DNA of 8,308 bases from contig JAFSTZ010000020.1 in NCBI GenBank assembly GCA_017445525.1, positions 1 through 8,308 on the forward strand. Direction: 5' to 3'. The notes under the pieces were generated by a model that was given only the letters and a program-made list of their open reading frames with translations, was not told the origin of the DNA and made no database searches. This document shows positions 1 through 6,737 of the stretch, piece after piece. Position numbers and translations under genes: made by a program. Positions within the stretch are counted from its first letter, which is position 1; each line of letters begins with the position of its first letter. Source of the DNA: Eubacterium sp. Its GTDB lineage: Bacteria > Bacillota > Clostridia > Lachnospirales > Lachnospiraceae.

Positions 1-218
1 AGTCTGTAATTTGCACCGGCATAATCAACTGTCGCATTACCGACAGTTCCTTCTATCATCTCCTGCATGGTTTCTATATCTTCCCAGGTTCCCACCTCAT
101 AGAAACCATCTGCAGCCTGATTCAGTATACCGGTCGCAGCTGAAGCAGGTGTATATGCCCCTAAAATACTTGTCAAAAGAAAAGCTGTCGCTACCAAACG
201 TGAAATAATCTTTCTCAT
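1..218 (-). CDS. Secreted protein of unknown function, N-terminal part only
   Basis: The reading frame opens at ATG 218-216 and runs off the window edge, so only about 72 residues are visible. The N-terminus is a textbook Sec signal peptide: a basic n-region (MRKIISR), a hydrophobic core (LVATAFLLTSILGAY) and a probable signal peptidase I site after residue 27 (TPASA|ATG). The mature start (ILNQAADGFYEVGTWEDIETMQ) is acidic and polar, with no domain I recognise. A purine- and G-rich stretch (GAGAAAGCGGGG) sits 7 bases before the ATG as a weak Shine-Dalgarno. No convincing -35/-10 pair was found upstream. It follows the zinc-ribbon gene in the same direction but is separated from it by about 390 bp of repeat-rich DNA, so it is probably a separate transcript. 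Export is well supported; function is unknown. Confidence 0.75.
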   Translation of the reverse strand, partial: MRKIISRLVATAFLLTSILGAYTPASAATGILNQAADGFYEVGTWEDIETMQEMIEGTVGNATVDYAGANYR

Positions 219-341
219 CTATAACCCCGCTTTCTCTATAATGATCAATCCAAAAACTATCGTATCCCAAAATCCCTTGTTGTTATTTTGATCGTTACAA
301 TCGCTCAAAACTGATTATGCGGTATTACTACATAACAATAT
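219..341. other. Gene-free AT-rich leader of the secreted-protein gene
   Basis: No credible gene is visible here. The stretch is the presumed upstream region of the secreted-protein gene, read on the minus strand. It holds one imperfect 13-bp palindrome, GATCGTTACAATC (290-302, three mismatched positions), that could be a protein-binding site. No -35/-10 pair is convincing. Short frames crossing it run into the adjacent repeats and look non-coding. Confidence 0.4.
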
Positions 342-498
342 CCGGGAGCGGCGTTCGCATTTTTGTCTCCCTCCTGCCACAGCAAAAGCTTTATCTTTGA
401 GCGATATAAATGTATATCCGGGAGCGGCGTTCGCTCATGTTTATTGTCTCGCACACAACACCGCAAAAACTTTATCTCAGAGCGATATAACGTATACA
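342..498 (+). repeat. Two tandem partial copies of the palindromic intergenic repeat (period 76-80 bp)
   Basis: The 16-base core CGGGAGCGGCGTTCGC occurs at 343-358 and 419-434, then begins the full palindromic copy at 499. The spacing is 76 and then 80 bp. The units also share an internal block: GCAAAA(G/A)(C)TTTATCT, then GAGCGATATAA, with GAGCGATATAA at 399-409 and 480-490. A short hairpin is possible between GAGCGA (399-404) and TCGCTC (431-436). The right-hand arm of the full element (the ATCAGCGCTCCCGG side) is missing from both units, so they look like partial or eroded copies. The spacing and lack of unique spacers do not fit a CRISPR array. Short frames through this stretch are repeat-derived and are not called as genes. 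Confidence 0.8.
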
Positions 499-577
499 CG
501 GGAGCGGCGTTCGCACATATTTTTCCGCAGACTTTATCCGTCTGCGAAAAATATGTGTCGAACATCAGCGCTCCCGG
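499..577 (+). repeat. Palindromic intergenic element, full copy 1
   Basis: This 79-bp element folds almost end to end. CGGGAGCG pairs with CGCTCCCG, GTTCG with CGAAC, CACATATTTTT with AAAAATATGTG, and CGCAGAC with GTCTGCG, closing a TTTATCC loop. That is about 31 base pairs with small internal loops. It lies just past the stop of the zinc-ribbon gene (608). Its RNA could end or stabilise that transcript, although no long U-tract follows. It is the inverted counterpart of the copy at 2077-2153. Immediately beside it, CTACTAAT is repeated directly at 582-589 and 597-604. Confidence 0.85.
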
Positions 578-607
578 CAACCTACTAATCAATCCACTAC
601 TAATATG

Positions 608-2053
608 CTACCCCTTTTGCTGTAGCTTCTCTACATGTACTGAGCGATTGTTCGCCCCGGTCATAGAGCTGTCTCTGGTCTCAAAGTGTCTGATAAAGTT
701 GTCTGTTCCATTTATATTGCTGACATTTATCTTCGTTTCATGTTCAAAGTGATGCCGGGCTCCCGTATTCCTATACTTACTGTAGAATACATAGAAGAAT
801 ATAAACAGACAAACTATACCTACAACTGCTGCGATACCGATCATCTGGCCTCTGCCCCAGCTGATCACACCACCCTTTTTGAGCAGATACTCTCCACCGA
901 GAGCGATCGCCGCCATGATGATACCAAAGAGGATCGATATCGGCCATATACGACCGAAATTCATCGGCACACTACCGACTGTCTCGGCAGTACGCGCATT
1001 TACTGCAACATAGTGAGTCATGGAGTTCGACTGGCCCGGATGCTGCACATAACTGTAAAGCCATACCGGAAGATATGAAGCAAGCCACTTCTCTCCCTGC
1101 TTATTTATCTGGATGTTATCCCAGCGAACACCTCTGTCGTACTCGTCAATGCTGTCATTTATCCGGAACTTGGTTGCTTCCTTCTCCTGGGAATCAACGA
1201 TCGGCTGGAGGTCTGCCTTGTTCACATCCCTCTTCTCCGATGTGTAACCCTTGAGATAGTTTGAATCATACTTTACTGCGTTTTCAGTATCAAACGGAAG
1301 GATGGCATTTATGATGTTGTTTGTCTCCTCGCGGTTAGATACTGCGCCGGCTCTTCTGGAGCTCGACTCTACTGCAAGATCATCGATCTCGACATCACAC
1401 TCTCTGAATACCGAGAAGCTGTCTACCTTATATATGGTCTCGGAGTGATCATCATCGATCTTTCTGGTATATGATCCTCTCTTGATCTCGCCCTCTCCTG
1501 AAAATACGGCATGTCCCTTCATATCAACGAGCATGTACGGGAAGTAAACACCCATGATATTGTCTGTGGTAAACTCTGCCTTAAACTGCTTGTTGGCGTA
1601 GAACTTTCTCTTGCCAACATACTCTTCTATCAGTCTCTTGGCCTCGTCTTTCTTCAGCTTGAACGGAAGAACCACATCCGGCACGGCACCGTTCGGCACC
1701 TTGGAGTTGACTGAAAGTGTGTTTCTGCACCAGTGGCATCTTGCCTGTGTGCTCTCGGCGAGATTGATGACTACCTCTGCGCCACAGCTGGTGCACTTCA
1801 GTGTCATAGTCTGATCATCGGCTGCGTCAGAGATATCGGCTGCTCCGGTTGAAACCTGCTCACCATGAAGATCTCCAACACCGCCCTTCATGTCGTCCAT
1901 AACTTCGGGCTCGAACTCGTGACGACAGAAATTACAGCGGAGCTTGCCGGTTGTTACGTTCAGCTTGATGTCCGTAGCGCCGCATTTCGGGCACTTCGTT
2001 TGGCCATCCTTCGCATCCGCATTCGTTTCAAATACGTTAGTGTTTTCGTCCAT
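608..2053 (-). CDS. Double zinc-ribbon membrane protein (YdjG-like, TFIIB-type zinc ribbon)
   Basis: A 481-aa protein. Two rubredoxin/TFIIB-like zinc ribbons are visible at the N-terminus: CPKC...CNFC (C21, C24, C40, C43) and CTSC...CHWC (C87, C90, C106, C109). A soluble region with no motif I recognise follows (about 120-365). Two membrane spans lie at about 370-391 and 404-424, with a polar, His/Asn-rich tail. The start is ATG 2053, set by AGGAG seven bases upstream. An in-frame ATG at 2098 lies inside a repeat and is rejected. The upstream neighbour is an SPFH-SHOCT protein. That pairing matches Bacillus YdjG/YdjI, where the zinc-ribbon membrane protein is thought to help anchor the SPFH protein in a PspA-linked envelope-stress complex. 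The zinc sites and spans are seen directly; the partnership is inferred from family knowledge. The gene is probably cotranscribed with 3454-2252 despite a 198-bp gap. Confidence 0.85.
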   Translation of the reverse strand: MDENTNVFETNADAKDGQTKCPKCGATDIKLNVTTGKLRCNFCRHEFEPEVMDDMKGGVGDLHGEQVSTGAADISDAADDQTMTLKCTSCGAEVVINLAESTQARCHWCRNTLSVNSKVPNGAVPDVVLPFKLKKDEAKRLIEEYVGKRKFYANKQFKAEFTTDNIMGVYFPYMLVDMKGHAVFSGEGEIKRGSYTRKIDDDHSETIYKVDSFSVFRECDVEIDDLAVESSSRRAGAVSNREETNNIINAILPFDTENAVKYDSNYLKGYTSEKRDVNKADLQPIVDSQEKEATKFRINDSIDEYDRGVRWDNIQINKQGEKWLASYLPVWLYSYVQHPGQSNSMTHYVAVNARTAETVGSVPMNFGRIWPISILFGIIMAAIALGGEYLLKKGGVISWGRGQMIGIAAVVGIVCLFIFFYVFYSKYRNTGARHHFEHETKINVSNINGTDNFIRHFETRDSSMTGANNRSVHVEKLQQKG

Positions 2054-2060
2054 TATTAGT

Positions 2061-2065
2061 CTCCT
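2061..2065 (-). promoter_or_regulatory. Shine-Dalgarno that fixes the zinc-ribbon protein start
   Basis: AGGAG on the minus strand lies 7 bases before ATG 2053. The longer frame starting at ATG 2098 has its first eight codons in the palindromic repeat and no comparable ribosome-binding site, so the shorter start is preferred. Confidence 0.8.
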
Positions 2066-2076
2066 GTGAACTGTGC

Positions 2077-2153
2077 CCGGAGCGCTGATGTTCGACACAT
2101 GTTTTTCGCAGACATATAAAGTCCGCTCAAAACATGTGCAAACGCCGCTCCGG
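2077..2153 (-). repeat. Palindromic intergenic element, full copy 2 (inverted relative to copy 1)
   Basis: This 77-bp copy on the minus strand aligns over its whole length with 499-577. CCGGAGCG pairs with CGCTCCGG, CACATGTTTT with AAAACATGTG, and GCGGAC with GTCTGC (one G-U pair) around a TTTATAT loop. Compared with copy 1, an outer-stem G-C pair has become C-G and a middle-stem A-T pair has become G-C. Both are compensatory changes. It sits between the SPFH and zinc-ribbon genes. Its ATCAGCGCTC end faces the zinc-ribbon gene, as does that end of copy 1. Confidence 0.85.
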
Positions 2154-2194
2154 TATGAGTTTACTGCATAATGATTAATCAGTTACAAAACATC

Positions 2195-2211
2195 TTAGTT
2201 ATTTCAACTAA
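2195..2211 (-). other. Weak AT-rich hairpin after the SPFH gene
   Basis: TTAGTT-GAAAT-AACTAA forms a 6-bp stem and is followed on the minus strand by GATGTTTTG. The stem is weak and the U-run short, so it would at best be an inefficient attenuator between the SPFH and zinc-ribbon genes. The rest of 2154-2251 shows nothing clear; possible -35/-10 pairs there (for example TTGACT near 2240-2245) have poor partners. Confidence 0.25.
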
Positions 2212-2251
2212 TCCGATCTCATAAGAATGACCTGCACTCAGTCAATCTAGA

Positions 2252-3454
2252 TTATATGCCCAGATACTTAGCCTTCGCTGCGTCGAACTCTTCCTGGCTG
2301 ATGACGCCGGCATCGAGAAGGTCTTTCATCTGCTTCATCTTGGCTACCGGATCCTCTGCAGGTGCTGCCTGCTGAGGTGCCTGCTGCTGCATGCCCATGC
2401 CGGCATTTGCTCCGACTGCCATGCCGCCAACCGGCTGCTGAAGTCCTGCTACGCCGTTACCGACTGCGCCGAGGCCCATGCCCATCATGCCCATAGCCAT
2501 CGCACCGCCGTTCTGACCTGCTGCCTCCATACCACGTGCAACAGACTGCTGCATAAATGAGTTTCCTCTTGCGCCTGAAAGTGCGTCTGCCTTCTTGACA
2601 TCGGAAAGAAGTGCCTTGGAGTCCTCGTCGTACTCGATGGCAGCTATAGCTACCTTGGCGATCTCAAGACCTCTGTCGGTCTTCCACTGATAGTTTTCCT
2701 CAACTGCCTGTGAAAGTGACTGAGCAAATCCGATCTGATCACCCTGGATCTTGTTCATGCGGTTTCCGCGTGAAGGATCGTTGGTGTAGTTGGAGAATGC
2801 AGCACCGAGTGAGCTGACAACCTCGTTGAACAGCTGATCTGCTGATGCATTGTCCATGTCATCAAAATCATAGATCTCGTTACCTGTCGCATATGATACA
2901 GGAACAAAGTTCTTTAAAAATGTGATGGAATCCGTGATCTTCAGCGTGTATGTACCTCTGACCATGGCACCAACCTGGGCATTTATATACATATCATCCC
3001 AGTAAATCTCTGACTGTGTACCGAACTTGTTATTCGGGATCTCCTTCAGGTTGATAAATACTGCCTTCTGTGATGAGCCCGGAACACCGCCGTACTTGAA
3101 TCTCTCCCATGCCTGCTTGATAACGCCCTCTACCAGACCGCCGCCTGTAAATATGGACTTAGCGTTCGGATCATCGGAAGTGAATGTGTATCCGCCCGGC
3201 TCAGCTACAAATCCGCTGACTGCGTTGTCCTGAAGGGTAATAAGCGCATATCCGTCAGGGATACGGATCTTGCTTCCGTTGGTGATGATACCCTCAGAGC
3301 CCTTGTAGTTTGAACCTCTGCCTGAATTGGTCCCCTTCTGAACTGCAGGGATGACACCGGCCGTAGCCGGTGCGTCTGCCGGCTCGATAACGTCGATCCA
3401 CTGATCTGCCAGTGTTCCGCCGGCTGCTCCGATAAATGCCTGAATAAATCCCAT
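2252..3454 (-). CDS. SPFH domain protein with C-terminal SHOCT (YdjI-like)
   Basis: A 400-aa protein without a signal peptide or clear membrane span. Residues from about 18 to 290 match the YdjI-type SPFH (stomatin/flotillin-like) family: an N-terminal GFIQAFIGAAGGTLADQW helix that may insert shallowly in membrane, then IPDGYALITLQDNAV and the EPGGYTFTSDDP region typical of this group. A Gly/Met/Ala-rich low-complexity linker follows (about 312-358, with GMMGMGLGAVG), then a Gln/Pro stretch. A SHOCT module closes the protein (about 368-400, MKQMKDLLDAGVISQEEFDAAKAKYL). SPFH proteins oligomerise into membrane-associated scaffolds, and SHOCT is a short oligomerisation module. The start at ATG 3454 is chosen because GAGAGG lies 5 bases upstream; the in-frame extension to 3535 reads through leader RNA. 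It has its own promoter and is followed by the zinc-ribbon partner gene. Confidence 0.88.
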   Translation of the reverse strand: MGFIQAFIGAAGGTLADQWIDVIEPADAPATAGVIPAVQKGTNSGRGSNYKGSEGIITNGSKIRIPDGYALITLQDNAVSGFVAEPGGYTFTSDDPNAKSIFTGGGLVEGVIKQAWERFKYGGVPGSSQKAVFINLKEIPNNKFGTQSEIYWDDMYINAQVGAMVRGTYTLKITDSITFLKNFVPVSYATGNEIYDFDDMDNASADQLFNEVVSSLGAAFSNYTNDPSRGNRMNKIQGDQIGFAQSLSQAVEENYQWKTDRGLEIAKVAIAAIEYDEDSKALLSDVKKADALSGARGNSFMQQSVARGMEAAGQNGGAMAMGMMGMGLGAVGNGVAGLQQPVGGMAVGANAGMGMQQQAPQQAAPAEDPVAKMKQMKDLLDAGVISQEEFDAAKAKYLGI

Positions 3455-3495
3455 GATATCCTCTCTTTCTGAAGTGTAGTAGTATTTCAGCGTCC

Positions 3496-3507
3496 GAACC
3501 CCGGTTC
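3496..3507. promoter_or_regulatory. 12-bp palindrome in the SPFH gene leader
   Basis: GAACCCCGGTTC is a two-fold symmetric site (GAACC, two bases, GGTTC) in the roughly 105-base untranslated leader between the predicted start of transcription (about 3560) and ATG 3454. It could be an operator or a small RNA hairpin. No regulator is identifiable. Confidence 0.3.
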
Positions 3508-3566
3508 TTCCGCCCCGTAAAAGCAAACATGACACTCCGGCATGTCTACCGCAAAAATTTTATTAC

Positions 3567-3595
3567 ATTATACCATAATTCATCCTTCGTGGCAA
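3567..3595 (-). promoter_or_regulatory. Sigma-A promoter of the SPFH / zinc-ribbon unit
   Basis: On the minus strand TTGCCA (3595-3590) is followed by a 17-bp spacer and a perfect TATAAT (3572-3567). The TGG just before the -10 makes it an extended -10. Transcription should begin near 3560, leaving a leader of about 105 bases. The -35 box lies directly after the U-tract of the preceding terminator. Confidence 0.85.
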
Positions 3596-3596
3596 G

Positions 3597-3635
3597 AAAA
3601 AAATGAACCACGAAGACTTATCTTCGGGTTCATTT
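3597..3635 (-). terminator. Intrinsic terminator of the permease-GGDEF gene
   Basis: On the minus strand AAATGAACC-CGAAG pairs with CTTCG-GGTTCATTT (14 bp with one bulged base) around a six-base loop. The stem runs into seven consecutive T residues. It begins 21 bases after the stop codon at 3657. Confidence 0.9.
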
Positions 3636-3656
3636 ATATGATCCATCATGCCGGGA

Positions 3657-6600
3657 TCATCCCATATTCTTCAGCTCGCTCTTGTTCTCATACATGAGCT
3701 GATCCGCGCGCTCAAACACATCTGCAACACACCCGTCATCATCCTTATACTTTGACATACCGCAGGCGATGACTATACCGTCGCTTTCCAAAGCTTCCTT
3801 GTTGTGTTCATGCATCTTGTTCATAAGCTGTGTGATATTTTCGTAATCATCTCCACGTGCAACAACAGTAAACTCATCACCACCCGTGCGGTATACGGGA
3901 CTCTTTTTAAAATTGTCACAGATGATCTTGCTGGCATCGCATATAAACTGATCACCGGCCTTATGCCCCAACGTATCATTTATCTTCTTGAGGTTGTTCA
4001 CATCAAGTATGACTATAGCGAACTCCGGCAACATCTGATCGGCTATCATACGATCCAGATGCTCCTCCTCATCCAGATATGCATGCTTGTTCTTGATACC
4101 GGTCATCGTATCGATACTTGCTTTTGTCTGCGCCTGATCGAGACGCCTCTCATACTCCTCTTCATGACGAACCTGTGACTCTATATCGTTCAGGCCTATG
4201 ATGAGCCTCGGTCCGACCTCCTCCTCAACCATCGCCGCCTTAAGCTTGACATGTCTGGGTTTTCCGCCTATCATAAGGCGATATGTCAGGGAATAAAATC
4301 CGTTGTTGTTGACGTCATCCATCACTTCCTGCTTGCTGAACATCGAGTAAAAACGGTCCAGATCCTCCTCAAAGATGACGTCCGCTATCCTGTCTATCAA
4401 CGATCCGAAGAAATCATATCCCTCCTTCGGCAGCGAAAGACTGTCAAAGCCCTCCGAAGCACTGTACTCGCGGAACCTGTCAGTCTCAGGATCCACGATA
4501 TAGACTACGAGGATGTCTCCCGTAAGTGCATTCAGTCTGTTGTACGCGATCCTCTCGACGATCAGTCGCTCTACCGCTTTGTGATGCTTCATCTCCTCGT
4601 CAATATCCGTCACACAAAGTACGATATGGTTTTCGTTGTCCTCAAGCCTGGAAACATTCATACTGACATATACAGGTTCACCATCAGTAACCAGACGATA
4701 CGTCATGTAGAAGGTTTTGTTGTTATCAAGTGTTTCCATAAGTGTTTTCGGTGCAAGCGCTTTTATCACAGCCGCCTGATCCTCATGATATACAACCCTC
4801 TTTGCCTCTTTTATATATGCCTCAAAGAAATCATGACCCTTTCTGACTTCATACAGAGCACCTGTTTTATCATCAGTATTGTACTCGGTGTACTCGCCGT
4901 TCTCGATGTTGATATAATACATATACTCGTATCCGTGAGCCAGCGAATCGGCCAGCTTTTTGGCATTCTCCGCCTCCTTCTCCACTGATCGAAGCCGTTT
5001 GCCGAGCTTTTTAGTCTCCTGGTAATTGTTCATCATGATAACTGCAAACAATATGAACAGTCCAAGAGAAACCATAGTAAACATCGTGTTGGTACTACTG
5101 ATATTCTTCGCCTGCGAGTCGAGGAAATCCGCCCTGTCATTTTTATCCTTATCCGCAACATCGTGATCAGGATGTATCTGATGATACTCATAAATATTCT
5201 GTACTGCAGTATCAGCGGCTTTCTCCGTCTCTCTGGACACCCACATCATGGACGCAAACAAAACCAGCATCATCAATATGATCCAAACAACGACACGCTG
5301 TTCATATTCGGGCTTTTTCTTCTTCATGATAAGCAGACGGAAGTATAAAAGTCCCAGAACCGCCCATACTATAAATAAAATATATGATTCCGTCTCCATC
5401 GCGTTAAACGGGAGGAGTCCCGGGATGAGCAAAAGCATGACAAATATACCCATCAATACTATACCGATGATCCCGGTTATCTTCTCTCTGCTTTGGTGAT
5501 TTTTGACGGCGTATTTATATACGGAATAAGAGATAAGAGCATAGATTATAGTAGCGCCGAGAGTTGTTACGTCCACTATCCAGCCTATGGCAGTCCTTCC
5601 TAAAAATGGCATGACCATCGAGCCGGCTACAATCACAAGGATAGCTCTGTAAGGCACTTTGTGTTTGTTTAGCTTTGTGAAGGAATCGAGCGACTCGCCC
5701 TCTCTTCCCGATGCATATAAGAGTCTTGAAAGCGCAAGGAGGTTTCCGATGAGGCTGGTCAGGATCACACAGAACAGTGCTACCATCAGGATGACCACTC
5801 CTGTCTGTCCCAGATAATAGTTTGCAGCATAGAAAGCAGGAACAGCCTTGATACCTTCGAGATTGCCTATGTCGCCTATATAGTCAAGCCAGCTGCTGTA
5901 CTCAGGCGGATATGCTGATACGGAAAGTATCGAAACAAACAGATACAAAAGAGTTGTTATGACTACGGACCAGATAAGTATACTTTTTACCTTTTTGACA
6001 GGGAAGGTGTATTCTTCAGAAAAATTGGATATGTTCTCATAACCGATAAATGCCCAGGGTGAGATGACCGCTATACGGACTATCTGACCAAAGGACGAGG
6101 ATCCCTCTATATAGGCCGGCGAGTAACTGAATACACCATCATGTCTGAATATCGCTATCACCGCACATACCGCAAATGCTACGGCAAACAAAAGTGCCGC
6201 CACGATCATGATACGGTTGGATATCTTGGATCCGGCCAGGCACAGTACCCCTATGAGACTGATGACGCAGACAGAGAGCAGCGCCTCTCCGAGCCATACC
6301 TCATATCCGAATATAGTATACTTGAAACCAAACTTGAAGGTGTCACCTAAAAAGAATCTCGCAAAGAGAGGTACTGACGTGACGTTCGCCCAAAGCACAG
6401 CAGAATACGTCAGTATGATAAACCACATAGAAATAAAACCAAGATCACTGCTTGTATTATACTTAACAAAGGTATATACTCCACCTGCACTCGGAGAAGA
6501 TTTGATGATGTGCTGCAGATTCCACGTCACAACAAGTATGACTCCCATGCCAAGCAGCAAACCGATGACGGTTCCCAGAACTCCAGACTTTTGCAGATAT

Positions 6601-6725
6601 GTGTTGCAAGTAACAATAAAAGAACCCCACCCAATACCGGTGCCTATAGAAAAGGACCACATCCCAAGTGGGGTAAAGCTTTTCCCGAGTCTGTTTTGAT
6701 TACTATCCGACTGAGACTGAGTCAT
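3657..6725 (-). CDS. APC-type amino-acid permease fused to tandem PAS-like domains and a GGDEF diguanylate cyclase
   Basis: A 1022-aa membrane protein. Residues about 17-468 form a full-length APC-superfamily permease with about 12 spans. Its TM1 glycine-rich bend (IGTGIGWGSF) and TM6 motif (FIGYENISNFSEE...P) are retained. A 13th span (477-497), a 48-residue polar stretch probably outside the cell (498-545) and a 14th span (546-565) follow. A short coiled segment (570-593) leads to two PAS-like domains (about 596-712 and 732-855). The GGDEF domain begins at DTMTGIKNK (872-880), has the metal-site Asp in LDVNNLKKIND (D908) and carries intact GGDEF at 948-952, so cyclic-di-GMP synthesis is expected. 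The inhibitory RxxD site is replaced by FKKS (939-942). The start, ATG 6725, has AGAGG 6 bases upstream. It is cotranscribed with the 41-aa peptide ahead of it. Role inferred: a transporter-like receptor coupling amino-acid levels to c-di-GMP. Whether it still transports is unknown. Confidence 0.9.
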   Translation of the reverse strand: MTQSQSDSNQNRLGKSFTPLGMWSFSIGTGIGWGSFIVTCNTYLQKSGVLGTVIGLLLGMGVILVVTWNLQHIIKSSPSAGGVYTFVKYNTSSDLGFISMWFIILTYSAVLWANVTSVPLFARFFLGDTFKFGFKYTIFGYEVWLGEALLSVCVISLIGVLCLAGSKISNRIMIVAALLFAVAFAVCAVIAIFRHDGVFSYSPAYIEGSSSFGQIVRIAVISPWAFIGYENISNFSEEYTFPVKKVKSILIWSVVITTLLYLFVSILSVSAYPPEYSSWLDYIGDIGNLEGIKAVPAFYAANYYLGQTGVVILMVALFCVILTSLIGNLLALSRLLYASGREGESLDSFTKLNKHKVPYRAILVIVAGSMVMPFLGRTAIGWIVDVTTLGATIIYALISYSVYKYAVKNHQSREKITGIIGIVLMGIFVMLLLIPGLLPFNAMETESYILFIVWAVLGLLYFRLLIMKKKKPEYEQRVVVWIILMMLVLFASMMWVSRETEKAADTAVQNIYEYHQIHPDHDVADKDKNDRADFLDSQAKNISSTNTMFTMVSLGLFILFAVIMMNNYQETKKLGKRLRSVEKEAENAKKLADSLAHGYEYMYYINIENGEYTEYNTDDKTGALYEVRKGHDFFEAYIKEAKRVVYHEDQAAVIKALAPKTLMETLDNNKTFYMTYRLVTDGEPVYVSMNVSRLEDNENHIVLCVTDIDEEMKHHKAVERLIVERIAYNRLNALTGDILVVYIVDPETDRFREYSASEGFDSLSLPKEGYDFFGSLIDRIADVIFEEDLDRFYSMFSKQEVMDDVNNNGFYSLTYRLMIGGKPRHVKLKAAMVEEEVGPRLIIGLNDIESQVRHEEEYERRLDQAQTKASIDTMTGIKNKHAYLDEEEHLDRMIADQMLPEFAIVILDVNNLKKINDTLGHKAGDQFICDASKIICDNFKKSPVYRTGGDEFTVVARGDDYENITQLMNKMHEHNKEALESDGIVIACGMSKYKDDDGCVADVFERADQLMYENKSELKNMG

Positions 6726-6737
6726 AACAATCCTCTA

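Noticed and set aside
338..577. CRISPR array
   Set aside because: Repeat units are 76-80 bp apart, degenerate, share internal sequence, and there are no unique equal-length spacers or cas genes.
305..752. Several short frames on both strands across 305-752
   Set aside because: They consist mostly of the tandem palindromic repeat, change frame with the 76- and 80-bp period, and have no Shine-Dalgarno. The plus-strand one also overlaps the end of the zinc-ribbon gene.
3455..3535. N-terminal extension of the SPFH protein to an upstream ATG
   Set aside because: The extension is leader RNA with no ribosome site at its start, whereas GAGAGG lies just before ATG 3454 and the family N-terminus begins at MGFIQAF.
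4251..4988. Plus-strand open frame of 245 codons
   Set aside because: It lies wholly antisense to the PAS-like part of the permease-GGDEF gene, has no ribosome site or recognisable domain, and is readily explained as a shadow of that gene's codon pattern.
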